DNA of 64,000 nucleotides from Bradyrhizobium archetypum (GCF_013114835.1 NZ_JAAVLW010000005.1:620001-684000); one strand, 5' to 3'. Shown: positions 52,789 to 61,449, numbered from the stretch's first letter. Made by a program: numbers and translations. The notes: generated by a model not told the origin, from the letters alone.

Positions 52789-54066
52789 ATGTCAGCACCA
52801 TCAGATAAATTCGGCAGGCCGATCGTCGTCGTCACCGGCATGGGCGTGGTGACGTCACTCGGCGCCGGCAAGGAAGACAATTGGCGCAAGCTGACTTCGG
52901 GCGAGTCCGGCATCAAGACCGTGACGCGCTTTCCGGTCGACGGGCTGAAATCGACCATGGCCGGCACGGTCGATTTCGTCACCGTCGATCCCGTCACCTC
53001 GACGGGGTTGACCGAGCGGCTAGCCGAAATGGCGACCGAAGAGGCGCTCGGACAGGCCGCGATCGGTGCCAAGGCCGATTTTCCCGGACCGCTGTTTCTG
53101 GCGGTGGCGCCGGTCGAGGTCGAATGGCCGCAGCGGCTGGAGCTCGGGCGTGCAACCGGAAAGACCGATTTGAACTATGACGACCTGCTGCGGGTGAGCG
53201 GCGGCGGCCGGTTCACAAAATATCATCATCGCTTCATGTTCGGTTCGGTCGCGAGCTACCTGGCTGAAAGGTTTGGCACCAAGGGCTCGCCAATTTCGCT
53301 CTCCACCGCCTGCGCCTCCGGCGCGACCGCGATCCAGCTCGGTGTCGAGGCGATCCGCCGCGGCGAAGCCGATGCAGCGCTGTGCGTCGGCACCGACGGT
53401 TCGGTGAATCCGGAAGCCCTGGTGCGCTTCTCGCTGTTGTCAGCGCTGTCGACGCAGAACGATCCGCCGCAGGCCGCCTCGAAGCCGTTCTCGAAGAACC
53501 GCGACGGATTTGTCATGGCGGAAGGCGCCGGCGCGATGGTGCTGGAAAGCTACGAAGCCGCGATCGCCCGCGGCGCCAGGATTCTCGGCGTGGTTGCCGG
53601 CTGCGGCGAGCTGACGGACTCGTTCCACCGCACCCGCTCCAGCCCCGACGGCAAGCCGATCATCGGCTGCATGCGCAAGACGCTGGCCGACGCCGGCCTC
53701 GAGCCGGAACAGATCGACCACATCAACGCGCACGGCACCTCGACGCCGGAAAACGACAAGATGGAGTACAACACCACCGCGGTCGTGTTCGGCGAACATC
53801 TGCCGAAGATTCCGGTATCGTCGAACAAGTCGATGGTCGGGCATACGATTTCGGCGGCCGGGGCGGTGGAAGCCGTATTCTCCCTGCTGACCCTCGAGCA
53901 TCAGCGGATTCCGCCGACGATCAATTACGAGATTCCGGATCCGGCGATCCTGTTCGACGTGGTCGGCAACAAGGCACGCGACGCCAAGGTCACCGCCGTG
54001 ATGTCGAACTCGTTCGGCTTCGGCGGGCAAAACGCCTCGCTGATCCTGACGCGCGAACCGGTGTAG
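52789..54066 (+). CDS. fabF1XL: Beta-ketoacyl-ACP synthase FabF1XL
   Basis: 425 residues from ATG 52789, after GGGGA. Complete triad: C175 (STACASGAT), H315 (NAHGTSTPEND) and H352 (KSMVGHTISAAG). It condenses malonyl units onto the AcpXL-bound chain. Followed by a strong hairpin at 54071-54109. In other rhizobia as I recall an alcohol dehydrogenase gene (adhXL) comes next; here only 120 bases separate it from lpxXL. Confidence 0.9.
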   Translation: MSAPSDKFGRPIVVVTGMGVVTSLGAGKEDNWRKLTSGESGIKTVTRFPVDGLKSTMAGTVDFVTVDPVTSTGLTERLAEMATEEALGQAAIGAKADFPGPLFLAVAPVEVEWPQRLELGRATGKTDLNYDDLLRVSGGGRFTKYHHRFMFGSVASYLAERFGTKGSPISLSTACASGATAIQLGVEAIRRGEADAALCVGTDGSVNPEALVRFSLLSALSTQNDPPQAASKPFSKNRDGFVMAEGAGAMVLESYEAAIARGARILGVVAGCGELTDSFHRTRSSPDGKPIIGCMRKTLADAGLEPEQIDHINAHGTSTPENDKMEYNTTAVVFGEHLPKIPVSSNKSMVGHTISAAGAVEAVFSLLTLEHQRIPPTINYEIPDPAILFDVVGNKARDAKVTAVMSNSFGFGGQNASLILTREPV

Positions 54067-54070
54067 TGGG

Positions 54071-54109
54071 CTGTAGCTCGGTTCTAATTGCATCAGAACC
54101 GAGCTACAG
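54071..54109 (+). terminator. Rho-independent terminator-like hairpin after fabF1XL
   Basis: Perfect 15-bp stem CTGTAGCTCGGTTCT / AGAACCGAGCTACAG with a 9-nt loop, followed by TCATTTGTTTT. It starts four bases after the stop codon and would separate lpxXL from the upstream genes. Confidence 0.75.
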
Positions 54110-54118
54110 TCATTTGTT

Positions 54119-54173
54119 TTGACGCGCTTTCTTGACGCGAACCGGTACCCACTTCTCTTGAAGACGCTATAGC
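54119..54173. repeat. Rhizobial intergenic repeat fragment
   Basis: GACGCGCTTTCTTGACGCGA ACCGGTACCCACTTCTCTTG AAGACGCT resembles a motif I remember at many rhizobial gene ends (AACCGGTATCCACTTCGCTT GAAAACGC). No second copy in this window, so the call is from memory. Confidence 0.4.
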
Positions 54174-54186
54174 TGCTTCCTAAAAA

Positions 54187-55122
54187 ATGAACCGCCTGAT
54201 CCTACGCACCAAGGCGCGCCTGCGCGACGCCGCCAAGCCGGTGGCGGAAATAGCCGTCGGCGCGCTGACGATTGCGCTGTTGCGCACCACCCGCTTTTTC
54301 GATCCGGACAAGACCGCCGATTTCTTCGGCCGCGTCACCCGCTTCATCGGGCGGCGGCTGCGCGAGGACCGCATCGGCCGCGAAAACCTCAAGGCCGCCT
54401 TCCCCGAGAAATCGCCGGAGGAGATCGAGGCCATTCTGGCCGGCGTCTGGGACAATCTCGGCCGCATCGGCGCCGAGTTCGCCCATCTCGATCACATCTG
54501 GGACTACGATCTCGACCATCCAGAGAAGCCGAGCCGCATCGAGTTCACCCCGCGCACCAAGCAAATCTTCGATGCCCTGCGCGACGACGGCAAGCCCGCG
54601 ATCATCTTCGCCAGCCATCTGGGCAATTGGGAAATTCCGGCGCTTGGCGCGGTCGCCCATGGGCTCGATTGCGCGATCCTGTTCCGCCGGCCGAACATTG
54701 AGGCCGCCGACCGCGCCATCGAACGGATCCGCGCCGTCAAGATGGGCACGCTGGTGCCGGCGGGCCGCGAGGCGCCGCTCAAGCTCGCGGAGGCTTTGCA
54801 GCGGGGCCAGCACGTCGCGATGCTGGTCGATCAGTACATGGGCAACGGCGTCGAGGTGACGTTCTTCGGCCGCAAGACCAGGGCCAACCCGACTCTGGCG
54901 CGGCTGTTGCGGCAGGTCGAATGCCCCGTGCACGGCGTGCGCATCATCCGCCTGCCCAACCACCGCTTCCGCGCCGAATTATCCGAAGAGGTCAAGCCGG
55001 CGCGCGATGCGTCGGGCCAGATCGACATCCAGGGCACGATGCAGGCGGTGACGTCAGTGGTCGAAGGCTGGGTGCGGGAATATCCGGACCAGTGGCTGTG
55101 GCTGCACCGGAGATGGCGGTAG
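54187..55122 (+). CDS. lpxXL: Lipid A very-long-chain acyltransferase LpxXL
   Basis: 311 residues of the LpxL/HtrB family. The catalytic pair H144-x4-E149 is in FASHLGNWEIP. A hydrophobic N-terminus (VAEIAVGALTIALLRTT) anchors it to the inner membrane. It transfers the long hydroxy acyl group from AcpXL to lipid A. Position after acpXL-fabZXL-fabF2XL-fabF1XL supports the name, although a strong hairpin lies in between. Confidence 0.9.
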   Translation: MNRLILRTKARLRDAAKPVAEIAVGALTIALLRTTRFFDPDKTADFFGRVTRFIGRRLREDRIGRENLKAAFPEKSPEEIEAILAGVWDNLGRIGAEFAHLDHIWDYDLDHPEKPSRIEFTPRTKQIFDALRDDGKPAIIFASHLGNWEIPALGAVAHGLDCAILFRRPNIEAADRAIERIRAVKMGTLVPAGREAPLKLAEALQRGQHVAMLVDQYMGNGVEVTFFGRKTRANPTLARLLRQVECPVHGVRIIRLPNHRFRAELSEEVKPARDASGQIDIQGTMQAVTSVVEGWVREYPDQWLWLHRRWR

Positions 55123-55155
55123 CGGAGCTTTCGTAGCGACCGCGGAGCGATCTTT

Positions 55156-55183
55156 CCCGGATTACGCTAGCGCTCCATCCGGG
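55156..55183. repeat. REP-like hairpin
   Basis: CCCGGAT (55156-55162) and ATCCGGG (55177-55183) flank TACGCTAGCGCTCC. A common bacterial REP shape; it may also end transcription from both lpxXL and the small gene that converges on it. Confidence 0.6.
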
Positions 55184-55195
55184 CAACGGAGTGGC

Positions 55196-55306
55196 CTATC
55201 CGCCGAACAGGCCCAGGCTCCACGCCTTCATCGCCACCGTCGATCCCAGGACGAAAATGATCTGCAGCAGCGTGCGCGTTGAGAAGAAGGTGAGGATGTT
55301 ATTCAT
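55196..55306 (-). CDS. 36-residue small membrane protein
   Basis: Short leftward gene: MNNILTFFSTRTLLQIIFVL then GSTVAMKAWSLGLFGG. GGGAGC lies eight bases before ATG 55306. One hydrophobic helix spans most of it. Codon use is GC-rich at third positions like its neighbours. No function known; support is the ribosome site, composition and clean stop. Confidence 0.6.
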   Translation of the reverse strand: MNNILTFFSTRTLLQIIFVLGSTVAMKAWSLGLFGG

Positions 55307-55416
55307 GTGATGCTCCCGGAAGCGAGCTATAGATTCGGGCTCGCGTTTCGACAATAGAAGTTTGTGGGCCGGATGAGCGAAACGATGTCCGGGACTTTGC
55401 GGGCAGGCCCTCCCAC

Positions 55417-55492
55417 GTCATTGCGAGCGCAGCGAAGCAATCCATGTTTCCACTTGCGGCGCTATGGATTGCTTCGCTGCGCTCGCAATGAC
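55417..55492. repeat. Perfect 29-bp palindrome, GTCATTGCGAG family
   Basis: Arms 55417-55445 and 55464-55492 are exact reverse complements over 29 bp with an 18-nt loop. Same family as 1998-2083. Confidence 0.9.
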
Positions 55493-55516
55493 GGATGGGG
55501 CACCGGAGTGCCGCCG

Positions 55517-56623
55517 TCACCTCCCCGTCTTAACCCTCGTCCACAGCCGGTTGATCACGCGCTGGGTTGCCGGATCGCGGGCCTTGATGACAAACAGCTT
55601 CTTCTGCATCGCTTCGTCCGGATAGATATTCCTGTCGTTGAAGATCTTCGGGTCGATCAGCTTCTGGCTCGCCAGATTGCCGTTGGCGTAGGACAGGAAG
55701 TTGGAATTCTTGGCCGCGACGTCGGGGCGGTAGAGATAGTTGATCAGCTCATAGGCTTCCGCGACGTTCCTGGCGTCCGCAGGGATCGCGAGATTGTCGA
55801 AGAACATCTGCGCGCCCTCCTTCGGAATCGTGTAGCCGATCTCGACGCCATTTTTGGCTTCCGCCGCGCGGCTGCGCGCCTGCATGATGTCGCCCGACCA
55901 TCCCACCACGAAACAGATCTCGCCGGAGGCCAGCGCGCCCAGATATTCCGAGGAATGAAACTTGCGGACATTGGGCCTGATCTTGCTGACGAGATCGGCG
56001 GCCTTTTCCAGATCGGCCTGCTTGGTCGAATTCGGATCGATGCCGAGATAGCTTAAGCCCGCCGGCAGGATGTCGTCAGCGGAATCCAGCATATGGATGC
56101 CGCAATCCCTGAACTTGGCGAGGTTTTCCGGCTTGAAGACGATATCCCAGCTATCGATCTTTGCATCGGGGCCGAGAATTTTCTCGGCCATCTTGACGTT
56201 GTAGCCGATGCCGGTGGTACCCCACATGTAGTTCGCGGCGTAATTGTTGCCGGGATCGTAGGTCGCGAGTTGGTCGGTCACCACAGGCCAGGCGTTGGCG
56301 AGGTTCGGCAGCTTCGACTTGTCGAGCTTGAGGAAGACCTTTGCGGTGATCTGGCGCTGCAGGAAATAGCCGGTGGGCACCACGACGTCATAGCCTGACT
56401 TGCCCGCAAGGAGGCGCGTCTCCAGCGTCTCGTTGGCGTCGAAGGTGTCGTAGACCACCTTGATGCCGGTTTCCTTGGTGAAATCCTCCAGGACGCCCGG
56501 CGCCATATAGTTCGACCAGTTGTAGAAGTTCACGGTGCGCTCCTGCGCCGATACGGGCGAGAGCGACAGCGCGATCGTCATCGCACCGATCAGGCGAAGC
56601 GAGCCTCGGATTGAATCGCGCAT
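55517..56623 (-). CDS. Polyamine-type ABC transporter substrate-binding protein (PotF-like)
   Basis: 368 residues. Signal peptide (IGAMTIALSLSPVSAQE) then VNFYNWSNYMAPGVLEDFTKETGIKVVYDTF (split at residue 50), the PotD/PotF opening. No ABC membrane or ATPase genes nearby. Begins four bases after the aminotransferase stop and ends an operon of rhodanese, aminotransferase and receptor. Ligand could be a polyamine or amino-compound linked to the aminotransferase. Confidence 0.88.
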   Translation of the reverse strand: MRDSIRGSLRLIGAMTIALSLSPVSAQERTVNFYNWSNYMAPGVLEDFTKETGIKVVYDTFDANETLETRLLAGKSGYDVVVPTGYFLQRQITAKVFLKLDKSKLPNLANAWPVVTDQLATYDPGNNYAANYMWGTTGIGYNVKMAEKILGPDAKIDSWDIVFKPENLAKFRDCGIHMLDSADDILPAGLSYLGIDPNSTKQADLEKAADLVSKIRPNVRKFHSSEYLGALASGEICFVVGWSGDIMQARSRAAEAKNGVEIGYTIPKEGAQMFFDNLAIPADARNVAEAYELINYLYRPDVAAKNSNFLSYANGNLASQKLIDPKIFNDRNIYPDEAMQKKLFVIKARDPATQRVINRLWTRVKTGR

Positions 56624-56626
56624 CCC

Positions 56627-57799
56627 TTACCTCTTGCGACGGCCGTGAACCGCGTCCGACAGGCGCTCCAGCGCGGTATCCAACGTTTCGTCCTTCTTGG
56701 AAAAGCAGAACCGCACCACCGAGGTCACCGCATCCTGCTCGTAGAACGCCGATACCGGAATCGCGGCGACCTTGTAGTCGCTCACAATGCGCCTGCAGAA
56801 CTCGACGTCGGTTTCGTTCAGCCCAAGCGGCGACAGGTCGACGGTGAGGAAATACGTTCCCTGCGACTTCAGCACGGGAAAGCCGATGCTCTCCAGTCCC
56901 TTGGTCAGGCGATCCCGGCTTCGCGCCAGATCCTTGCGCATGTCGTAGAAAAATTGGTCGGGCTTGCCGAGGCCATAAGCCACAGCGGCCTGCAGGTTCG
57001 GCGCGGTGGTGAAGGTCAGAAACTGGTGCACTTTCGCCGCCACGCGCAACAGCGGCGGCGCGGCGCAGACGAAGCCGACCTTCCATCCGGTCAGCGAAAA
57101 GATCTTGCCGGCGCTACCGACCTTGATGGTGCGCTCGCGCATGCCCGGAATGGTGATCAGCGGGATATGCTCGCGGCCGTCGAAGATCACGTGCTCCCAG
57201 ACCTCGTCACAAATGGCAATGGTGTCGAACTTCTGGCAGAACAGCGCCAGCAATTCGAGGTCCTCGCGGGGATAGACGATCGCAGCCGGATTAAGCGGGT
57301 TGTTGAACAGCACCGCCTTGGTCTTCGAATTGAATACGCTGGCCAGCATCTCTTCTGTCAGCCGCCAGCCCGGCGGCTCCAGCCGCAACAGGCGCGGAAT
57401 GCCGCCCGCCTGGCGGATGATCGGCAGGTAGCTGTCATAGACTGGCTGGAACACGACCACCTCGTCGCCGGGCTCGACGACAGCGAGAATCGACGCGGTC
57501 AGCGCCTCGGTGCCGCCCGAGGTCACCATCACTTCCGTCATCGGATCGAGGACGAGCTTGTGCCAGCGGGCGTAATGCGCCGCGATGGCCTGCCGGAGTT
57601 CCGGAATGCCCATCATCGACGGGTACTGGTTGTAGCCGTTCACCGTGGCTTCCGCCGCGGCGCGACGGATGTCCTCCGGCCCGGGATCGTCGGGAAAGCC
57701 CTGGCCGAGATTGATGGCGTTGTTGTCGCGCGCGGCCTGCGACATCGCCTCGAACACGGTCACGGGAAGGTCGGCGAAGACCTTGTTCATGGACGTCAT
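56627..57799 (-). CDS. Class I/II PLP-dependent aminotransferase (kynurenine/methionine type)
   Basis: 390 residues. NAINLGQGFPDDPGPEDIRR, TSGGTEALTASIL, FNNPLNPAAIVY, CDEVWEHVIFD and the PLP-lysine loop SAGKIFSLTGWKVG place it with the YbdL/KAT branch. It transfers an amino group from a methionine-, kynurenine- or glutamine-like donor. NNPLNPAA replaces the commoner NNPHNPTG. Six bases after the rhodanese stop. Confidence 0.87.
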   Translation of the reverse strand: MTSMNKVFADLPVTVFEAMSQAARDNNAINLGQGFPDDPGPEDIRRAAAEATVNGYNQYPSMMGIPELRQAIAAHYARWHKLVLDPMTEVMVTSGGTEALTASILAVVEPGDEVVVFQPVYDSYLPIIRQAGGIPRLLRLEPPGWRLTEEMLASVFNSKTKAVLFNNPLNPAAIVYPREDLELLALFCQKFDTIAICDEVWEHVIFDGREHIPLITIPGMRERTIKVGSAGKIFSLTGWKVGFVCAAPPLLRVAAKVHQFLTFTTAPNLQAAVAYGLGKPDQFFYDMRKDLARSRDRLTKGLESIGFPVLKSQGTYFLTVDLSPLGLNETDVEFCRRIVSDYKVAAIPVSAFYEQDAVTSVVRFCFSKKDETLDTALERLSDAVHGRRKR

Positions 57800-57805
57800 G
57801 GCGCG

Positions 57806-58135
57806 TCAGCCGCCGGTCCTGGTCTGCAGTCCCGCAGCCTTCCACGCCAGAATGCCGCCCGCCAGATGCTTGTCATAGGGCAAACCCGCCGCTTGTGCCG
57901 CCAGCGAGGCCGTCACCGAGCGCTTGCCCGAGCGGCAGGCGAACACCACCTGCCGTCCCTTGGGATCGGGGATCGCGGCCGGGTCGAACGATTGCAGTGG
58001 AACCACCACGCCGTCCGGATAGGCTTCCACCGCGACCTCGTTCGGCTCGCGGACGTCGACCAGCAGATAGCGGCCCTCCGCCATCCCCTTCGCCACGTCT
58101 TCCGGCGTCAAATCGTGCACCTGATGGTCCGCCAC
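57806..58135 (-). CDS. Rhodanese-like sulfurtransferase domain protein
   Basis: 109 residues, a single rhodanese domain from GTG 58135, which has GGAGG six bases upstream. The active loop is C-R-S-G-K-R in FACRSGKRSV; LLVDVREPNEV is the family opening. Moves sulfane sulfur or acts in sulfur/phosphate signalling. First gene of the three-gene operon; a link of sulfur transfer to the aminotransferase is possible. Confidence 0.87.
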   Translation of the reverse strand: MADHQVHDLTPEDVAKGMAEGRYLLVDVREPNEVAVEAYPDGVVVPLQSFDPAAIPDPKGRQVVFACRSGKRSVTASLAAQAAGLPYDKHLAGGILAWKAAGLQTRTGG

Positions 58136-58295
58136 GCAATCCTCCTGACAAGTCAGCGCGAGGACTCCGATAGGCCCCGCCGAGCGGGCGCCAAAGTCGC
58201 CCCTCACGCGGCGAAAATCAAGCGCCGCGAACGGTTTAAACGGCCGCCCAAACCACGCCGCCGCCCAACGAAGTTATTCTCCGCGGCCTTTCATT

Positions 58296-58745
58296 TTAGG
58301 TCGAAAGTTCTTTGGCTATGGGCCAGGCACCCTCCGGTGTTTGCGGTCCGGTCGCCCGGTAGCCTCGCCGAAGGTAGAAACCGCGGGCGTTCGAACTTGC
58401 TTCAGCGAGCACCGAAGGCAACCGCCGGTCGCGCATCAACCCTTCGAGCCGATCGAGCAATCCGGCGCCTACGCCCTGCCCAGCGAATTCTGGCGCCGTG
58501 TACAGTCCTTCCAGCCTGTCGCTGCGAATGGCTCCCCACCCGGCGACGATGCCACCCCGCTCAGCAACCCATACTTCCAGCTCACGCAGCTTTCGCTCCA
58601 TGCCTGATGGCGTGAGCTTCGCCGCCCACGCCTGCGCCTCGGCGGCCGTCATCGTTGGCGGCGCGAGCTCAATGATCGATCGCCGCCGAATATCGTAGAG
58701 ACGGTTCGCGTCCTTGCGGATCGCTCGACGGTAAACAGCACCCAT
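58296..58745 (-). CDS. GNAT-family N-acetyltransferase
   Basis: 149 residues. The acetyl-CoA site is LEGLYTAPEFAGQGVGAGLL (Q/RxxGxG/A), and NARGFYLRRGYRATG is the C-terminal GNAT motif. Its ATG follows the cyclase-family stop without any gap (TAGATG), so the two are translationally coupled. Substrate unknown. A decayed copy of its 5' end is at 61388-61449. Confidence 0.88.
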   Translation of the reverse strand: MGAVYRRAIRKDANRLYDIRRRSIIELAPPTMTAAEAQAWAAKLTPSGMERKLRELEVWVAERGGIVAGWGAIRSDRLEGLYTAPEFAGQGVGAGLLDRLEGLMRDRRLPSVLAEASSNARGFYLRRGYRATGPQTPEGAWPIAKELST

Positions 58746-59792
58746 CTAACGGAGGGCGAGCGGTCGCAGCGTCGTGCCGGCCACGGTACCGCGGATCGCG
58801 TTTGTGGTCAGGATATAGGCGAACTCGTAGACACGATCGGCGGCGAGGCGCTCGAGGTTATTGAACTCCAGGATATGGACGCCCTGCTGGACCAGCAGAT
58901 AGACGTGGACCGGGATGAAGCTGCCGCCAACGGCCTGAGAGTCGGCTGGCTTCGGCGGCCCATATTCGAGCCCGGACGTATCGGAACCGAGCATAAGCGC
59001 GCCCTTCTCCTCGACGAGCCACTTCGCGGCTGTCAGGCCGATGCCTGCCGAGTCGTGCTGGCCGATCTTGGCGTGGTCGCGGCCGTTCTCGCCCCAGTAG
59101 CGCGCGGTTCCTGTGCGCAGCAGAACGACCGTGCCCGGGGTAACGTCGACGTTCTGCGCCTTCAACGCGCCCTCGATGTCCGCGACAGTGATTTCATAGG
59201 AAGACGGAAGGGCCTCCACGTTCTTGAAGCCCGCAACGTCGACCAAGACGCCCCGCGCTACGATCGGCGGGATCGTCGTCACGTCCGCCTTGCGAACGCC
59301 GAAGTCGCCGCCCCACTCGTCGGACGTGAAACCGTTGTAAAATTCGTTCTTCGGTCCGTGCGTGACGTGGCTGAGCCCATCAATCTGGGTCGCGACATTG
59401 TCGTTCATGAAGATCGCGTTGCTATGCCACGCGGTGAGGCCCGTATTGCCACCCTCCGGCGTGGTGAACGGCAGATCCTTCTGGCTCCTCACGCCCGCGG
59501 GCGACCGGAAGCTCATGATTTCTCCCGGGCTGTGGCCGGGCCATTTGTATGAATAGCGGTCGTACGGAAGGCCGAGATCGTAGACCCTACCCTGTGTCAC
59601 GAGCTTCAAGGCGGCCAAACGTGATGCATCGGTCATCTCGTTGAGATTTCCGACCTCGTCCTGAGGCCCCCAGACCCAGCCCCACCCTTTTCCTTTTGAC
59701 CACTTCTTCATGCCACCGTCCTGCGCATAGCCGCCGCCGGCGGCGAGTGCGAGAACGGTCACGGCGAGCAGGAATCGCAAAACTACCTTCAT
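58746..59792 (-). CDS. Secreted cyclase-family hydrolase (kynurenine formamidase-like fold)
   Basis: 348 residues. Signal peptide (LRFLLAVTVLALAAGGGYAQ), then DEVGNLNEMTDASRL and the metal region ATQIDGLSHVTHGP, which corresponds to HxDxxxHxxxH-like motifs of cyclase-family enzymes. Because it is exported, it is probably a periplasmic Zn/Mn hydrolase of a lactone, amide or ester rather than a tryptophan-pathway enzyme. GGAGG precedes ATG 59792. Confidence 0.82.
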   Translation of the reverse strand: MKVVLRFLLAVTVLALAAGGGYAQDGGMKKWSKGKGWGWVWGPQDEVGNLNEMTDASRLAALKLVTQGRVYDLGLPYDRYSYKWPGHSPGEIMSFRSPAGVRSQKDLPFTTPEGGNTGLTAWHSNAIFMNDNVATQIDGLSHVTHGPKNEFYNGFTSDEWGGDFGVRKADVTTIPPIVARGVLVDVAGFKNVEALPSSYEITVADIEGALKAQNVDVTPGTVVLLRTGTARYWGENGRDHAKIGQHDSAGIGLTAAKWLVEEKGALMLGSDTSGLEYGPPKPADSQAVGGSFIPVHVYLLVQQGVHILEFNNLERLAADRVYEFAYILTTNAIRGTVAGTTLRPLALR

Positions 59793-60074
59793 GGAATCCT
59801 CCTGGGGAACGACATGGATAGCTCAGCTTGGACAGTCTAGGCCTGAGCTGACCGTCGGATCAACGAGATTGTCGGTCAGCGCCCGCCTCAGCAAAAATCC
59901 AAAAATCCAGAGAGACGCGATCGCTAGTGCCGCAAAAGCCGATAGTCCCGCTCGGATGTCTCGCGCCACAGGTGAGGTAGTTCACACCAAGATGGAATGC
60001 GGAGGACTAAGGTGCCCACGCCCACCTGGCGTGAACCGCACCCCATCGCGTGGGCGGCAAAAAGGAGTCTTCCG

Positions 60075-61313
60075 ATGAAATCCATCTTGGGAAAATCGGC
60101 AGCTACTCTGCTGCCGGGGATCATCGCTGCCGCGCTGTTGGGCGTGCCAGCGCGCGCCGATGTCGTCACTGATTGGAACGTGATCACCGGTGCACTGGTA
60201 TCCAGCGACATCGGCAACAACCCCCGACTGCGCACCTTGGCCATGGTGCATGTTGCGATGTCGGATGCGATCAATACCGTGCAGAATCGCTACACCCGCG
60301 TAGTCGCGACGGTTCCAGCTGCTCCAGAGGCGTCGGCCGAAGCTGCGGCCGCCGCAGCCGCGCGGCAGATCCTCGTTCAGGTCTACCCGGCAAAGAAAGA
60401 CAAGATCGAAGAGGCGTACGCGGCGTCGGTCAAGGGGATACCCGAAGGTCCTGCCAAAACCGAAGGCATCAAGCTTGGTATGGCGGTCGCCGACGCGATA
60501 CAGGCCGATCGCGCAAACGACGGCACCGATGCTGCGGACACCTATCGGCCGCACACTGCCCCAGGGGTATGGGTGCCGACCACGCCACCCATGTGGGAGC
60601 AGTATGCGCGCGCGAAGCCGTGGGTGTTCAAGAGTGCCGACCAGTTCCGGCCGGGCCCGCCGCCGGCACTGTCGAGCGCCGAGTGGGCCCGGGACTATAA
60701 CGAGGTCAAGAGCCTCGGCGGCACCAAGAGCACGGCGCGTACCGCTGAGCAGACCGAGGCGGTTAAGTTCTGGGAAAATATTAATTTCGGCCCAGCATGG
60801 CAGGCGGCGGCGCGCGAGCTCGCCATGAAGCAGGAGATGCCGCTCGCCGAATGTGCCCGCCTGTTCGCGCTGCTCAACATGAGTCTGGCGAACGCCTACA
60901 TCGTCAATTGGGACGCGAAGTACACCTATAATTTGTGGCGCCCGGTCACCGCGATCCGCAATGGCGACCAGGACGGCAACGATGCTACTTCGCGCGATCC
61001 CGGCTGGACCTCGTTCAACCCGACGCCGATGCATCCGGAATACCCCTCGCAAGCGACGATCAACGCAACGATCGCATCGGCAGTTCTGGAATCGCTATTC
61101 GGCCCCGTGAAGGCCATTCCTTTCACGGCAACGGATGTGCGGGATGCGAAGCGGACGCGGCAGTTCGCCAGCTTGGCCGATATGGCCGAGGAGCAGAAGA
61201 ATGTCCGCGTCTGGGGCGGCGTGCACTATAGGTTTGCGATCCGCACCGGCGAAGACGTAGGCCGAAAAGTCGCGGCCTACATGATCGAGAATACGCTCAA
61301 GCCGACGCGTTGA
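60075..61313 (+). CDS. Secreted vanadium-haloperoxidase/PAP2-family protein lacking the PSGH histidine
   Basis: 412 residues from ATG 60075 after AAAGGAG. Signal peptide ends about VPARA. Conserved sites: K282 and R289 (KYTYNLWRPVTAIR), R378 and H384 (RVWGGVHYRF), the phosphate/vanadate ligands of the family. The central motif that is normally PSGHA reads PSQA (324-327: HPEYPSQATIN), so the acid-base histidine is missing. It may bind a phosphate-like group without peroxidase turnover, or use another residue. Divergent from the cyclase gene 282 bases away. Confidence 0.82.
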   Translation: MKSILGKSAATLLPGIIAAALLGVPARADVVTDWNVITGALVSSDIGNNPRLRTLAMVHVAMSDAINTVQNRYTRVVATVPAAPEASAEAAAAAAARQILVQVYPAKKDKIEEAYAASVKGIPEGPAKTEGIKLGMAVADAIQADRANDGTDAADTYRPHTAPGVWVPTTPPMWEQYARAKPWVFKSADQFRPGPPPALSSAEWARDYNEVKSLGGTKSTARTAEQTEAVKFWENINFGPAWQAAARELAMKQEMPLAECARLFALLNMSLANAYIVNWDAKYTYNLWRPVTAIRNGDQDGNDATSRDPGWTSFNPTPMHPEYPSQATINATIASAVLESLFGPVKAIPFTATDVRDAKRTRQFASLADMAEEQKNVRVWGGVHYRFAIRTGEDVGRKVAAYMIENTLKPTR

Positions 61314-61335
61314 ACTCTTGAGCCGACCACGCGCG

Positions 61336-61361
61336 AAGCCCCGGATGCTAATCCGGGGCTT
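61336..61361 (+). terminator. Terminator-like hairpin after the haloperoxidase-like gene
   Basis: AAGCCCCGGAT-GCTA-ATCCGGGGCTT, perfect 11-bp stem, 20 bases after the stop codon; followed only by TCATCG, so the T-tract is short. Confidence 0.7.
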
Positions 61362-61387
61362 TCATCGAATCCGGAGCACAAGTTCGA

Positions 61388-61449
61388 GGATCAATGTCGT
61401 AGAGACGGCTTGCGTCCTTGCGCACCGCCCGACGGTAAACGGTCCTCAT
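61388..61449 (-). pseudogene. Remnant of a GNAT gene (5' end only)
   Basis: Leftward frame MRTVYRRAVRKDASRLYDID matches the start of the GNAT protein at 58745 (MGAVYRRAIRKDANRLYDIR) at 15 of 20 positions, then similarity ends abruptly. A truncated paralogue left by duplication. Confidence 0.85.

Noticed and set aside
56645..58615. 656-codon open frame on the plus strand
   Set aside because: It lies antisense to the aminotransferase and rhodanese genes and has shadow-like composition.
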